Of a stretch of 64,000 nt of DNA, positions 36,378 through 45,445 are shown in pieces. Every line of letters starts with the position of its first letter. The stretch's first letter is position 1. Position numbers and translations under genes: made by a program. This stretch comes from Fuscovulum ytuae. Its GTDB lineage: Bacteria > Pseudomonadota > Alphaproteobacteria > Rhodobacterales > Rhodobacteraceae. The stretch spans positions 1,396,001 to 1,460,000 of the forward strand of contig NZ_CP124535.1 of NCBI RefSeq assembly GCF_029953595.1, written 5' to 3'. Under the pieces are notes generated by a model. That model was not told the DNA's origin. It did no database searches and saw only the letters and a program-made list of their open reading frames with translations.

Positions 36378-37250
36378 TCAGTTGTCCAGATGCCGCCCGA
36401 TGCCGCGCATCAGGAAATAGGCCACGATATTGGCAAGGATGACGGCGATGATCCCACCCGCAGCCGCGCGGCCTATATCCTTGGCGACGATGGCCTGTTT
36501 GAAGATCATGTAGGGCAGCGTGGTGGAGGCAGAGCCGGGGCCGCCTTGGGTGGTGGTGAAAATCTCACCGAAAATGCCCAGCAGGAAGATGGTCTGGATC
36601 AGGATCACCACCGTGATTGCCCGCGTCAGATGCGGCAGGATGATATAGCGAAAGCGGTTGACGGGGGTCGCGCCGTCCATCTCGGCGGCTTCAAGCTGTT
36701 CTGAAGACAGCGATTGCAGCGCCGTGATGAAGATCAGCGTGGCAAAGGGCAGCCATTCCCAGCTGACGATGCCGATGACGGACCAGAGCGGGTATTGTTC
36801 CAGAAACAGGATCGGCTGCGCCCCGAAACCCCGGGCGATGGCCGAGAAAAGCCCGTTCTGCGGATGCATGAAGAGGTTTTCCCAGATCGAGGCCGCCACC
36901 GGGGGCATGACGAAGAAAGGCGCGATGACGAGGATGCGCAGCATCCCCTGCCCTTTCACGGGCTGGTCGATCAAGAGCGCGATAAGCACACCGAGAACCA
37001 CGGTAATGACAAGAACCCCTCCGACAAGGGCCAGCGTGTTGAAGATCGCGAGCCAGAAATCGGGCGAGTTGAAGAACCACAGATAATTGTTGAACCCCAC
37101 CCATCCGGACCGATCCGGGGTCAGTAGGCGGTAGAAGCGGAACGAGAAGTAGAGCGTCATGGCAAGTGGCACGATCATCCAGATCAGAAGGACGATCACC
37201 GAAGGCGCCACCATCAGGCGCGCGGCGAGACGGGTGGACTGCGTGGACAT
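36378..37250 (-). CDS. smoF: Polyol ABC transporter permease SmoF
   Basis: This 290-aa MalF-type permease has six membrane segments and the EAA loop EQLEAAEMDGATPVNRFRYIILPHL (about 190-214). I chose the ATG at 37250 (MSTQSTRLAARLMVAPSV); the frame is open a little upstream but without family similarity. A terminator-like hairpin lies between it and smoE. Confidence 0.93.
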   Translation of the reverse strand: MSTQSTRLAARLMVAPSVIVLLIWMIVPLAMTLYFSFRFYRLLTPDRSGWVGFNNYLWFFNSPDFWLAIFNTLALVGGVLVITVVLGVLIALLIDQPVKGQGMLRILVIAPFFVMPPVAASIWENLFMHPQNGLFSAIARGFGAQPILFLEQYPLWSVIGIVSWEWLPFATLIFITALQSLSSEQLEAAEMDGATPVNRFRYIILPHLTRAITVVILIQTIFLLGIFGEIFTTTQGGPGSASTTLPYMIFKQAIVAKDIGRAAAGGIIAVILANIVAYFLMRGIGRHLDN

Positions 37251-37373
37251 GGGCGGTCTCCGATTTCGGGGCGCGAAGGGACGGCCGGGCACAGGGGCGC
37301 GCGAGCCGCAGGGGGATTACGTTAATCCCCGCTTAACCAATTGGGCAAGCAACTGAAATATATCGGAAAACAC

Positions 37374-37397
37374 GGGGCCGGCCCGAAGGCCGACCCC
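37374..37397 (-). terminator. smoE-smoF attenuating hairpin with UUCG loop
   Basis: On the minus strand GGGGTCGGCC pairs with GGCCGGCCCC (one G-U) closed by a C(UUCG)G tetraloop, then GTGTTTTCC. It lies just after the smoE stop and fits the usual strategy of making more binding protein than permease. Confidence 0.75.
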
Positions 37398-37408
37398 GGT
37401 TGGGAGGA

Positions 37409-38719
37409 TTACTGGATGTAGCCCGATGCTTTCATTTCATCGGTCACAGCAGCCTGCGCTTCGGCAAGCGCCTCATCCGCCGTCTTCTGGCCAGCCAGCG
37501 CCGCCGAGAAGATTTCGCCCACGCTCGTGCCAAGCCCTTGGAATTCCGGGATGGCGACAAACTGCACGCCGACATAAGGCACAGGCTTGACCGTCGGATT
37601 GTTCGGGTCAGCCGAATTGATGCTGTCGAGCGTCATCTTGGCAAAAGGAACCGAGGCGTATTCCGGGTTCTCGTAAAGCGAGGTCCGGGTGCCCGGAGGC
37701 ACGTTCGCCCAGCCTTCCTTCGAGGCGACGAGAGCGAGGTAATCCTTGCTGGTCGCCCAGTTGATGAAGGCCTTTGCAGCATCCTGAGAGTCCGACGAGG
37801 ACGGGATCGCGAGCGACCAAGCCCAGAGCCAGTTGCCGCGCTTGCCCAGACCGTTGTCGGGAGCCAGCGCGAAGCCGACCTTGTCGGCCACGGTGGAATC
37901 GGCACCCGTCACGAAAGAGGCCGCAACGGTCGCGTCAATCCACATGCCGCACTTGCCCTGTTGGAACAGGGTCAGGTTTTCGTTGAACCCGTTGTTCGAG
38001 GCACCGGCGGGACCGTAGCTGTTCATCAGGTTCAGGTAGAAGTCGAGCGTGGCCTTCCATTCCGGCTGATCGAACTGGGGGTTCCAGTTTTCATCGAACC
38101 AGCGCGCGCCGAAGGAGTTCGACATCGCGGTGAGGAAGGCCATGTTTTCGCCCCAGCCCGCCTTGCCGCGCAAGCAGACGCCGTTGATTTCGGCATCGCG
38201 GTTGGTCATCGCGGCGGCGGCCTTTTCGATATCGGCCCAGGTCGGCGCGTCGGGCATCGTCAGGCCTGCGGCTTCCATCAGGTCCTTGCGATACATGACC
38301 ATGGAGCTTTCGCCATAGAAGGGCGCGGCGAAGAGGTTGCCGTCAATCGTCAGACCGCCGCGGATGGCGGGCAGCAGGTCATCCACGTCATATTCGGCGG
38401 GCAGATCGTTCAGCGAGACGAGCCAGCCCTGCTTGCCCCAGATCGGAACCTCGTAGGTGCCGATGGTCAGCACGTCATACTGACCGCCGCCGGTGGCGAT
38501 ATCGGTGGTGACGTTCTGGCGCAGGACGTTCTCTTCCAGCGTGACCCATTCGACCTTGATGTCGGGATGCTTGGCATAGAAGTCATCCATCAGGCCCTGC
38601 ATGCGGATCATGTCGCCGTTGTTCACGGTGGCCACGGTGATGGTGGTTTCGGCCATGGCCGCCCCGGTCAGGGCAAGCGCGGCCGTCGCGCCAAGAAGCG
38701 CGCGCAGCGAAAGTGTCAT
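37409..38719 (-). CDS. smoE: Polyol-binding periplasmic protein SmoE
   Basis: This 436-aa family 1 extracellular solute-binding protein has a Sec signal peptide (MTLSLRALLGATAALALTGAAMA) followed by ETTITVATVNNGDMIRMQGLMDDF. It captures sorbitol/mannitol-type hexitols for SmoFGK. The ATG at 38719 follows GGGAGGGAACC. It lies behind an operator-like palindrome and the SorC-type regulator gene. Confidence 0.93.
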   Translation of the reverse strand: MTLSLRALLGATAALALTGAAMAETTITVATVNNGDMIRMQGLMDDFYAKHPDIKVEWVTLEENVLRQNVTTDIATGGGQYDVLTIGTYEVPIWGKQGWLVSLNDLPAEYDVDDLLPAIRGGLTIDGNLFAAPFYGESSMVMYRKDLMEAAGLTMPDAPTWADIEKAAAAMTNRDAEINGVCLRGKAGWGENMAFLTAMSNSFGARWFDENWNPQFDQPEWKATLDFYLNLMNSYGPAGASNNGFNENLTLFQQGKCGMWIDATVAASFVTGADSTVADKVGFALAPDNGLGKRGNWLWAWSLAIPSSSDSQDAAKAFINWATSKDYLALVASKEGWANVPPGTRTSLYENPEYASVPFAKMTLDSINSADPNNPTVKPVPYVGVQFVAIPEFQGLGTSVGEIFSAALAGQKTADEALAEAQAAVTDEMKASGYIQ

Positions 38720-38735
38720 TGGTTCCCTCCCATAG

Positions 38736-38759
38736 AAGCGATTGAGCATTTCATCGCTT
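38736..38759. promoter_or_regulatory. Candidate operator of the SorC-type regulator upstream of smoE
   Basis: AAGCGAT-N10-ATCGCTT is a perfect 7-bp inverted repeat 17 bp before the smoE start. A further half-site ATCGCTT lies at 38851-38857, and TGAGCA is repeated at 38743, 38762 and 38806. It is in the only long gap of the operon, between the regulator gene and smoE. Confidence 0.55.
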
Positions 38760-38931
38760 AATGAGCAATTACCCACACATTGCCCCCCTGCGTCAAGTCT
38801 GTTCGTGAGCAAAATTGCATCCAGCGGGCATAAATTCCGCTTGAAACGTCATCGCTTCGGGAAAGGACAGGGTGAACCAGCCGGATTGACGGCAAGTTAA
38901 TGCAGCGGTTGGCCTATGCCGCACTGCGGTA

Positions 38932-39888
38932 TTAGCGGTGCAGCAGAATCGCCCGGGCCGAGGCTTCGTCGGTGACGATGCCGTTCAGAAGGCCGCCTTT
39001 CAGGGCGGCGTGGATCGCGGGCACTTTGGACTGGCCTGCCGCCACGCCGATGGCTGGGCGGGGCAAATGCGGCGCGATGCGGACGCCGCCATTGCGGGTG
39101 CTTTCGGGTTTTTCCAGATAGGTGCCTTCGGCGTCGAAGACCCAACCCGCCACCTCGCCCACCGCTCCGCGCGCCTGAAGCGAAGTCAGTTCGGCGCGCG
39201 TGATGAAGCCGTCGGCCAGGAGCGGCGCATCATCACCCATTTGGCCCACGCCCACGAAGACCACGTCGGCGCGGGTGGCCAATTCCCGCACGCGCGCGAT
39301 GGGCGCAAGCGCGGTGAAGGCGGCAAACTCTTGCAATGTCGAGGAAATCACCGGCATCGGCATGGGGTAATGCGGCGCGCGGACCTTGTCAGCGATGCGC
39401 ATGATGACATCGAAGAAAGAGGCAGAGCCGTCGGGTGCGATATTGCCGATCATTGACACGAGGCTGTGCTGGGGCGCGTCCATCGTTGTCATGGCATCCA
39501 CCATGCCGCGCAGGGCGCGCCCTGTCCCCAAAGCGATGACCAAGGGATCGGGCATGGACAGGAAGCGTTCCAATTCCTGCGCGGCAGAGGGTGCGATGGC
39601 GCGGACGGCATCGGCACCCGGGCCAAGGCCGGGGGCGACGCGGGCGCGGATCAGGCCGAAACGATCGCTCAGGGCTTGTTCCAGTTCAAGACAGGCGGCG
39701 ATGGGATGTTCGATGCGGACATGGATGAGGCCTTCGGCCATGGCGCGACTGACGAGGCGTTGGGCGCGTTGGCGGCTGACGCCGAGTTCGCGGGCGATCT
39801 GGTCCTGCGTCATGCCCGCGACGTAGTACAGCCAGCCCGCGCGGGCGGCATCGTCGCTTTGGCTGGGTTCGGCATCGTGCAGGGTCAT
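38932..39888 (-). CDS. SorC-family sugar-sensing transcriptional regulator of the smo operon
   Basis: This 318-aa regulator has an N-terminal helix-turn-helix (GMTQDQIARELGVSRQRAQRLVSRAM, about 25-50) and a NagB-like sugar-binding domain (from about 60; LGTGRALRGMVDAM, VVFVGVGQMGDDAPLL). It would control smo genes in response to a hexitol or hexitol phosphate. It overlaps the HAD gene by 4 bp and lies about 210 bp upstream of smoE. Confidence 0.9.
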   Translation of the reverse strand: MTLHDAEPSQSDDAARAGWLYYVAGMTQDQIARELGVSRQRAQRLVSRAMAEGLIHVRIEHPIAACLELEQALSDRFGLIRARVAPGLGPGADAVRAIAPSAAQELERFLSMPDPLVIALGTGRALRGMVDAMTTMDAPQHSLVSMIGNIAPDGSASFFDVIMRIADKVRAPHYPMPMPVISSTLQEFAAFTALAPIARVRELATRADVVFVGVGQMGDDAPLLADGFITRAELTSLQARGAVGEVAGWVFDAEGTYLEKPESTRNGGVRIAPHLPRPAIGVAAGQSKVPAIHAALKGGLLNGIVTDEASARAILLHR

Positions 39889-40571
39889 GGCGTCACTCTT
39901 TCCGCCGCGAACAGGGCCGGATGCGCAGCGCGCAAGGCGGCGAAACTGTCGAAGCTTGCCTCAGGAATGGCATCTTCGGGCGGGGTCAGGTCAAGCCCTT
40001 TCAGATGGCTGCCCCCGGTAAAGCGCCAGACGCGCATGCCCGCAGCAAGACCTGCGCGCAGGCCGTTCAGGCTGTCTTCCAGCACGATGCAGGCTGTGGG
40101 GTCGGCGCCCATGCGGGCGGCGGCATGCAAGAAAAGATCGGGTGCGGGCTTGCCGCGCGCCACTTCCGAGGCGGTGAAGGCAAGGCCGTCAAACAGGGCG
40201 GAAAGTCCCGTGATTTCAAGGGATTTCCGCATGCGTTCGGGGCTGGAGGAGGTGGCGAGACAATAGGGGATGGCAAGGGCGCGGAGGGTTTCAACGACGC
40301 CCGGCATCACCGTCAACTCGCGTTCGAAAGCGGCAAGGAGGCGGGCGCGGTAGTCGGCTTCGAACCGGTCGGGAAGCTGCACACCCCAGCGGTCGCGCAC
40401 CTCTTTCAGGACGACGGGATAGGAACGACCGAGGAAATGGCGGCTCACGAACGCCATGTCCATGTCGACCCCGTAGCCCTTGAGTTCGGCGATGAGCTGG
40501 CGGGCAGAGATGACCTCGGAATCGATCAAAACGCCGTCGCAATCGAAGATGAGAAGCTGGGGAATGGTCAT
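39885..40571 (-). CDS. HAD-family sugar-phosphate phosphatase / phosphoglucomutase-like
   Basis: This 228-aa HAD subfamily IA hydrolase has motif I DCDGVLIDSE (about 9-18), motif II TSSS (about 110), the motif III lysine in ARGKPAPDLF and motif IV LEDSLNG. It resembles hexitol-phosphate phosphatases and beta-phosphoglucomutases. It heads the regulator-smo run, with its stop overlapping the regulator start. A likely role is clearing sugar phosphates during hexitol growth; the substrate is unknown. Confidence 0.85.
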   Translation of the reverse strand: MTIPQLLIFDCDGVLIDSEVISARQLIAELKGYGVDMDMAFVSRHFLGRSYPVVLKEVRDRWGVQLPDRFEADYRARLLAAFERELTVMPGVVETLRALAIPYCLATSSSPERMRKSLEITGLSALFDGLAFTASEVARGKPAPDLFLHAAARMGADPTACIVLEDSLNGLRAGLAAGMRVWRFTGGSHLKGLDLTPPEDAIPEASFDSFAALRAAHPALFAAERVTP

Positions 40572-40676
40572 GCGGGGGAGAGTGCGGCGGGGGGGAGGGG
40601 CTGTCAACGGGGGGTATTGGAATGAGGAGGTAAGGTGTTGGCAGAAAAGGATTAATCCTTTTGGGAGGGCGAAAAT

Positions 40677-40733
40677 GGCTGTGCCCTGTTTTGTGCCGCC
40701 TTTTGTGCCGCCACCTGTGGCCACGCACGGTGG
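40677..40733 (+). repeat. TGTG 12-mer element, copy 3
   Basis: TGTGCCCTGTTT, TGTGCCGCCTTT, TGTGCCGCCACC and TGTGGCCACGCA follow one another with 12-bp spacing. The first 32 bases (40677-40708) are identical to 60807-60838. It lies in the gap between the HAD gene and the ribokinase gene, in opposite orientation to copies 1 and 2. Confidence 0.85.
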
Positions 40734-40826
40734 GAAAAGGTCGCGTTAACCATCTATTCGGGTCGGGATTCGGGCCGGGGTCATGGATTTGGGTTATGGC
40801 TTTGCGTCCCGGTCATTAGGGCGGCT

Positions 40827-40940
40827 GCGGAATTTGACGCAAATTCCGCGTCGGTTTCTGACGCAGAAACCGGGCGGGGAGCGACGGCGGGGGACGGAAT
40901 TTGCGTCAAATTCCGTCGCGGTTCCTGCGTCAGGAACCGC
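40827..40940. repeat. Array of four perfect hairpins with TGACGCA/TGCGTCA cores
   Basis: There are four perfect inverted repeats with 3-nt loops: 40827-40849 (10-bp arms, loop ACG), 40852-40872 (9-bp, ACG), 40893-40917 (11-bp, CGT) and 40918-40940 (10-bp, CGT). Hairpins 1 and 3 share CGGAATTTG/CAAATTCCG arms. Hairpins 2 and 4 share a CGGTT-C-CTG type of arm. The last hairpin straddles the ribokinase stop codon at 40930-40932. Confidence 0.92.
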
Positions 40941-41853
40941 AGGCCAGAAGGGCGTCGATTTCTGCCCGTGACGGCATGGCCGGGGCCGTGCCGGGGCGGG
41001 TGACGGAAATGCCTGCGGTCGCGCAGCCGAAGCGTACGGCATCGATCACGTCGCGGCCTTCGGTAAGCGCCACAGCGAAGCCGCCATTGAAGGCATCCCC
41101 TGCCCCGGTCGTATCCAGCACCTTGCCCGCGCTGATGACCGGCACATGGACCGAACGGGTGCGGTCGCGGTAGAGCGCGCCTCTTTCGCCCAAGGTGATG
41201 AGGCAGGCCCCGACCCCGCGCGCGAGAAGCGCGTCGGCGGCAAGCTCTGCCTCGGCCAAGGTGGTGACGGGCAGGCCTGTCAGGCTTTCGGTTTCGGATT
41301 CGTTCGGGGTGACGATGTCGCACAGGGCGAGAAGGTCATCATCCAGCGGCGCAGCGGGCGCTGGGTTGAGGATGGTGCGCACGCCGGCGGCGCGGGCAAT
41401 CTCGAGCGCCCGGCGCGCAGCGGGGATGGGCTGTTCCAACTGGGTGATGAAGACCTTGGCGCCTTCGATCAGGGCGCGGTTCGCCTCGACATCCTCAACC
41501 GAGATGCGCCCTGCGGCGCCTGCGGCCACGATGATGGCGTTGTTGCCGGTGGCATTCTCAATGAAGATATAGGCGGCGCCCGTGTAGCTTTCGGCATCCT
41601 CGGTGACATGGGGCGTCACGCCCGCCTTGGCCCAAGTGGCCCGCGCGATATCGGCAAAGGCATCCTTGCCGAGACGGGTGATGATGCTGGTCTTGCCGCC
41701 CGCCATGGCGGCGGCCACGGATTGGTTCGAGCCCTTGCCACCGGGGCCGAGGACGAAGGAGGTGCCGAGGATGGTTTCGCCCATCTTGGGCTGGCGGTCG
41801 GCGCGATAGGCGGTGTCGGCCACGAAGATGCCAAGGATGACGATATCGGACAT
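40930..41853 (-). CDS. rbsK: Ribokinase-family (PfkB) sugar kinase
   Basis: This 307-aa PfkB-fold kinase has the N-terminal GGKGSNQSVAAAMAGG motif (about 38-53) and the catalytic DTTGAGDAFNGGFAVAL signature (about 245-261, catalytic Asp in GAGD). It is closest to ribokinase. In context, beside a FucU mutarotase and a sugar ABC transporter, it may phosphorylate a ketodeoxy-sugar or a pentose. The ATG is 18 bp from the fucU-like gene; its 3' end lies in the hairpin array. Confidence 0.88.
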   Translation of the reverse strand: MSDIVILGIFVADTAYRADRQPKMGETILGTSFVLGPGGKGSNQSVAAAMAGGKTSIITRLGKDAFADIARATWAKAGVTPHVTEDAESYTGAAYIFIENATGNNAIIVAAGAAGRISVEDVEANRALIEGAKVFITQLEQPIPAARRALEIARAAGVRTILNPAPAAPLDDDLLALCDIVTPNESETESLTGLPVTTLAEAELAADALLARGVGACLITLGERGALYRDRTRSVHVPVISAGKVLDTTGAGDAFNGGFAVALTEGRDVIDAVRFGCATAGISVTRPGTAPAMPSRAEIDALLACGS

Positions 41854-41871
41854 GGATCTGGTTCCCTGAGA

Positions 41872-42324
41872 TCAGGCGTCGGGCGGGATCACGCCCTTGC
41901 GGAACATGAAGCAGCCGTAGAAGCGACGCTCGCCCGTCTGGATGACGGCATAGGATTGGCGGGCCATGTCGTAGAAGGCGAAGCGTTCAATTCCGATCAT
42001 GGGGCGGGGGCGGCCTTCGGCGCGGTCAATCTCGGCCTGCACCTCTTGCTGGACGGGGGGGATTTCGGCGGGGTTGCCCACCACCTCCATCCGGCCTGCA
42101 AAATCATCGACAAAGGTGTCGAGCGGCAGGACGGAGAGGATGGCCTGCACGGCTTCGGCGCAGGTGAGGTTTTCCATCCGCAGCAGTTCCCCGGTGACGG
42201 TGGCGCGGGCCACGCTGTCGGAGGGGAAATTGGTGTCGGCCACGATCAGCACGTCGCCGTGCCCCATGGCGCGCAGGACGCGCAGCACATCGGCGTTGAG
42301 CCGGTTGTCGATACCCTTGAGCAT
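41872..42324 (-). CDS. RbsD/FucU-family sugar mutarotase (copy 1)
   Basis: This 150-aa protein starts MLKGIDNRLNADVLRVLRAMGHGDVLIVADTNFP, the FucU signature with the catalytic histidine in GHGD. It ends with the characteristic FAFYDMARQSYAVIQTGERRFYGCFMFRKG. It interconverts sugar anomers, as for L-fucose. A paralogue at 50661-51116 lies in the other half of the cluster. It sits between the transporter ATPase and the kinase. Confidence 0.92.
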   Translation of the reverse strand: MLKGIDNRLNADVLRVLRAMGHGDVLIVADTNFPSDSVARATVTGELLRMENLTCAEAVQAILSVLPLDTFVDDFAGRMEVVGNPAEIPPVQQEVQAEIDRAEGRPRPMIGIERFAFYDMARQSYAVIQTGERRFYGCFMFRKGVIPPDA

Positions 42325-42394
42325 GTGATCCTCCCTTGGCGGCGGAGCGTGGCGCGCGGCGCGGGCGGGGTCAAGCCGCCTGCCCGCGCGGGGT

Positions 42395-43447
42395 TCAGAA
42401 GCGGGTGCCGCTGGCGCGGTCAAAAAGATGGACAGAGGCCGGATCGACGGGGGCCAGCGTGATGGCATCGCCGGGGCGATGGCTGACGCGGTCACGGAAG
42501 ACGGCGGTCAGGTCGCGGCCTTCGATGCGGATAACGACATGGGTTTCCGCGCCTGTCGGTTCGACCACGGCCACGGTGCCGGAGATGCCCGATGCAGCGG
42601 GGCCGAGGTTTTCGGGGCGGATGCCATAGGTGACTTCGCGCCCATCGGCGACTTTCATCCCCGGCGGCAGGGGAAGGGTCGCGCCGCCCGCGCGGACGGC
42701 ACCGCCCTGCACCACGCCTTCGATCATGTTCATGGACGGCGAGCCAATGAAGGAGGCCACGAAGGTATTGGCCGGGCGGTCGTAAAGTTCCAGCGGGGCC
42801 CCGACCTGTTCGATCCGGCCGCCCTGCATGACGACGATCTTGTCGGCCATGGTCATGGCTTCGATCTGGTCATGGGTGACGTAGACGGTGGTGGTTTTCA
42901 GGCGCTGGTGGAGTTCGCGAATCTCGGTCCGCATCTGGACGCGGAGTTTCGCGTCGAGGTTGGAGAGCGGTTCATCGAAGAGAAAGACCTGCGGGTCGCG
43001 CACGATGGCGCGGCCCATGGCGACGCGCTGGCGCTGACCGCCCGAAAGGGCGCGGGGATATCGGTCGAGATAGGGGGTGAGGCCGAGGACTTCGGCCGCG
43101 CGTTTGACGCGGCTGTCGATCTCGGCCTTGTCCATCCCGCGCATTTTCAGCGCGAAGCCCATATTGGCGGCCACGGTTTTGTGGGGATAGAGCGCGTAGT
43201 TCTGGAACACCATCGCGATGTCGCGTTCCGACGGGGGAAGGTTGTTCACCCGCCGCTCGCCGATGCGGATATCGCCAGAGGTGACCTCTTCCAAACCTGC
43301 GATCATGCGCAAAAGGGTGGATTTGCCGCAGCCCGAGGGGCCGACCAGCACCACGAATTCGCCATCCGTGATATCCAGGTCCAGCCCGTGGACGACCTGC
43401 AACCCGCCATAGGACTTTTTCAGCGCGCGGATCGTGACTTCGGCCAT
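42395..43447 (-). CDS. Sugar ABC transporter ATPase (UgpC/MalK type)
   Basis: This 350-aa ATPase has Walker [12 protein letters not shown] (about 37-47), signature [14 protein letters not shown], Walker [16 protein letters not shown] and a C-terminal regulatory domain. It is divergent from the binding-protein gene at 43716, and the shared gap carries a CTAACATGTTAG operator. It is the expected partner of the permeases at 48636-50659, since no other ATPase is nearby. Confidence 0.93.
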   Translation of the reverse strand: MAEVTIRALKKSYGGLQVVHGLDLDITDGEFVVLVGPSGCGKSTLLRMIAGLEEVTSGDIRIGERRVNNLPPSERDIAMVFQNYALYPHKTVAANMGFALKMRGMDKAEIDSRVKRAAEVLGLTPYLDRYPRALSGGQRQRVAMGRAIVRDPQVFLFDEPLSNLDAKLRVQMRTEIRELHQRLKTTTVYVTHDQIEAMTMADKIVVMQGGRIEQVGAPLELYDRPANTFVASFIGSPSMNMIEGVVQGGAVRAGGATLPLPPGMKVADGREVTYGIRPENLGPAASGISGTVAVVEPTGAETHVVIRIEGRDLTAVFRDRVSHRPGDAITLAPVDPASVHLFDRASGTRF

Positions 43448-43514
43448 GCACCCCTCCCAAGGTTCTTAGTGATAGGTAACGGGTAGGTGGGGGCCTGTCC
43501 ACGGACTAATCATA

Positions 43515-43526
43515 CTAACATGTTAG
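43515..43526. promoter_or_regulatory. GntR-type operator, site 1
   Basis: CTAACATGTTAG is a perfect 12-bp palindrome in the divergent gap between the ATPase gene and the binding-protein gene. The same sequence occurs at the GntR gene (59236-59247). Confidence 0.75.
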
Positions 43527-43715
43527 AAACTTGACAGGGGGCCGGGGGCGCGCCAAGGTTTGCAACAGGGAGTGCTGCCGCACGGGGTTGGGAGGCCCCA
43601 TCTTCCTTTGAGCCGCGCCGGGGCGCGCGCGGGAGTGGCATTCCGAGGGTCACGATCAATCATGAAAAACCGGGGCGTTATCGCATCCGGAGATCATCCT
43701 AGGGAGGATAAAGAC

Positions 43716-45347
43716 GTGAAGGTTGGAGCGTATGAGATCATGCAGGCGCGGATGAGCCGCCGCCGCATGTTGCAGGGGGCGACGGCGATGACCGCCGTGG
43801 CGGCGATGGGGCCTCTGGGCGGGCTGCGCGCGGCTTCGGCGCAGGAAAACCTGCGGGCCGAAATCCTGAAGATCCCGGGCGTTGGGATGGGGTCCCCGAC
43901 CGATGCCGATTGGCAGAAGGTGGGCGAGATGTGCCTTGGCGCGACCAAGGCCAGCGTCGCGGAAGGCGAATTCGCCGGGGTTGAGCTGACCTTCATGGGT
44001 CTGAACAACCAGAACCTGCACAACTTCCTGTTCCGTGGCTTCCTCAAGCCGTGGGAGGCCTATACGGGTGCCAAGATCAACTGGATCGACCTTGCGCAGG
44101 CCGATTACAATGCGCGTCTGCAGCAGTCGATCGCGACCGGTACGGTCGATTTCGACATTCTGGAAATGGGCGCGCCCTTCGAGGGGGACACCGCGGGCAA
44201 GGGCCTGCTGGATGAGATGCCCGATTGGGTGAAGACGCAGATCGAGGCGGATGACCTTGTGGGTTACCTGCAACCGCCGGTCGGCACCTGGGATGGCAAG
44301 TCCTACCGGATCACCATCGACGGCGACTGCCACACCTTCGCCTACCGGACCGATTACTTCGGCGAGGGCGCGATTGGCGGGGCCACCGTGCCCACGACAT
44401 GGCAAGAGGTGAATGCGGTGACCAAGGCGCTGGTCGGGCAGACCGACCCGCTGACGGGGCAACCGGCGCATGGCTATCTGGACCCGCTGAAGGGCTGGGG
44501 TGGCTTTGGCATGTACTTCATCGCCAACCGCGCAGCGGCCTATGTGAAGCATCCGGACGATCCGGCATGGCTGTTCGACCCCGACACGATGAAGCCGCGC
44601 GTCAACAATCCGGGCTGGGTGCAGGCCATTCAGGATGTGATGGACCTGATCGCGACGCCGGGTGCCTATCCGGCCGACCAGATCAACGCCGACCCCGGCA
44701 CGACCGGCTTCAGCCAGTTCCTGGCGGGTACGGGTTCGATGCTGATGTGGTGGGGCGATATCGGGTCTTCGGCGCGGACATCCGACACCTCGGTCGTGGG
44801 GGATGTGGTGGGCTTCGGGATCAACCCCGGTTCGACCCGCCGCTACAACTCGGCCGCGGGCGCGTGGGAAGAAACCGCGAACGAGGCACCGCTGATGGCC
44901 TATATCGGCTGGGGCATCTACGTCACCTCCCGCGTGTCGGGCGACGAGAAGAAGCGCAAAGCGGCATGGTCGGCGGCGGCCCATCTGGGCGGCAAGGACC
45001 TGTCGCTGTGGACGGCGGCCTATCCGTCGGGCTTCCAGCCCTATCGCAACTCGCACTTCAACTATGAAGAGTGGGAAGCGGCAGGCTATGACCGCGCCTT
45101 CGTCGAGGATTACCTTGGGTCGAACGCGGACAGCTACAACCACCCGAACGCCGCGATCGAACCGCGTATCCCGGGCATCTTCCAGTACTATTCGGTGGCC
45201 GAGGACGAATTGTCCAAGGGCTTTGCCGGCCAGTATGCCAGCGCGCAGGAGACGGCGGATGCCATCGCTGCTGCGTGGGAGAAGATCACCGACCAGATCG
45301 GGCGGGAGAGCCAGATCGCGCTGTACAAGGCGTCTTTGGGGATGTGA
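43716..45347 (+). CDS. Tat-exported sugar-binding protein of an ABC transporter
   Basis: This 543-aa family 1 extracellular solute-binding protein has a twin-arginine signal (MSRRRMLQGATAMTAVAAMG, near residues 13-32, ending RAASAQ). I chose the GTG at 43716 because AGGGAGGA lies 7 nt upstream; ATG at 43740 and 43662 are alternatives. The mature part shows LTFMGLNNQNLHNFLFRGFL and LAQADYNARLQQSIATGTVDFDILE. It is the binding component for the permeases beyond the puc insert, and it ends at a strong terminator. Confidence 0.88.
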   Translation: MKVGAYEIMQARMSRRRMLQGATAMTAVAAMGPLGGLRAASAQENLRAEILKIPGVGMGSPTDADWQKVGEMCLGATKASVAEGEFAGVELTFMGLNNQNLHNFLFRGFLKPWEAYTGAKINWIDLAQADYNARLQQSIATGTVDFDILEMGAPFEGDTAGKGLLDEMPDWVKTQIEADDLVGYLQPPVGTWDGKSYRITIDGDCHTFAYRTDYFGEGAIGGATVPTTWQEVNAVTKALVGQTDPLTGQPAHGYLDPLKGWGGFGMYFIANRAAAYVKHPDDPAWLFDPDTMKPRVNNPGWVQAIQDVMDLIATPGAYPADQINADPGTTGFSQFLAGTGSMLMWWGDIGSSARTSDTSVVGDVVGFGINPGSTRRYNSAAGAWEETANEAPLMAYIGWGIYVTSRVSGDEKKRKAAWSAAAHLGGKDLSLWTAAYPSGFQPYRNSHFNYEEWEAAGYDRAFVEDYLGSNADSYNHPNAAIEPRIPGIFQYYSVAEDELSKGFAGQYASAQETADAIAAAWEKITDQIGRESQIALYKASLGM

Positions 45348-45394
45348 CCCATCGGTGGCGCGCAGTTTGCTGCGCGCCCCTTCCACACCAAAGC

Positions 45395-45430
45395 GAACGG
45401 CGCGCGGTTGCCCGCGCGCCGTTCTTTTTT
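45395..45430 (+). terminator. Strong terminator after the binding-protein gene
   Basis: GAACGGCGCGCGG (45395-45407) pairs perfectly with CCGCGCGCCGTTC (45412-45424) around TTGC, followed by six T residues. It ends plus-strand transcription before the puc operon. Confidence 0.95.
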
Positions 45431-45445
45431 GCGGAGGTTGGGGGG

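Noticed and set aside
40781-41323. 180-aa minus-strand frame running through the hairpin array
   Set aside because: It crosses four perfect inverted repeats and then runs antisense-frame-shifted inside the ribokinase gene. The codons are dictated by the palindromes, not by a protein.
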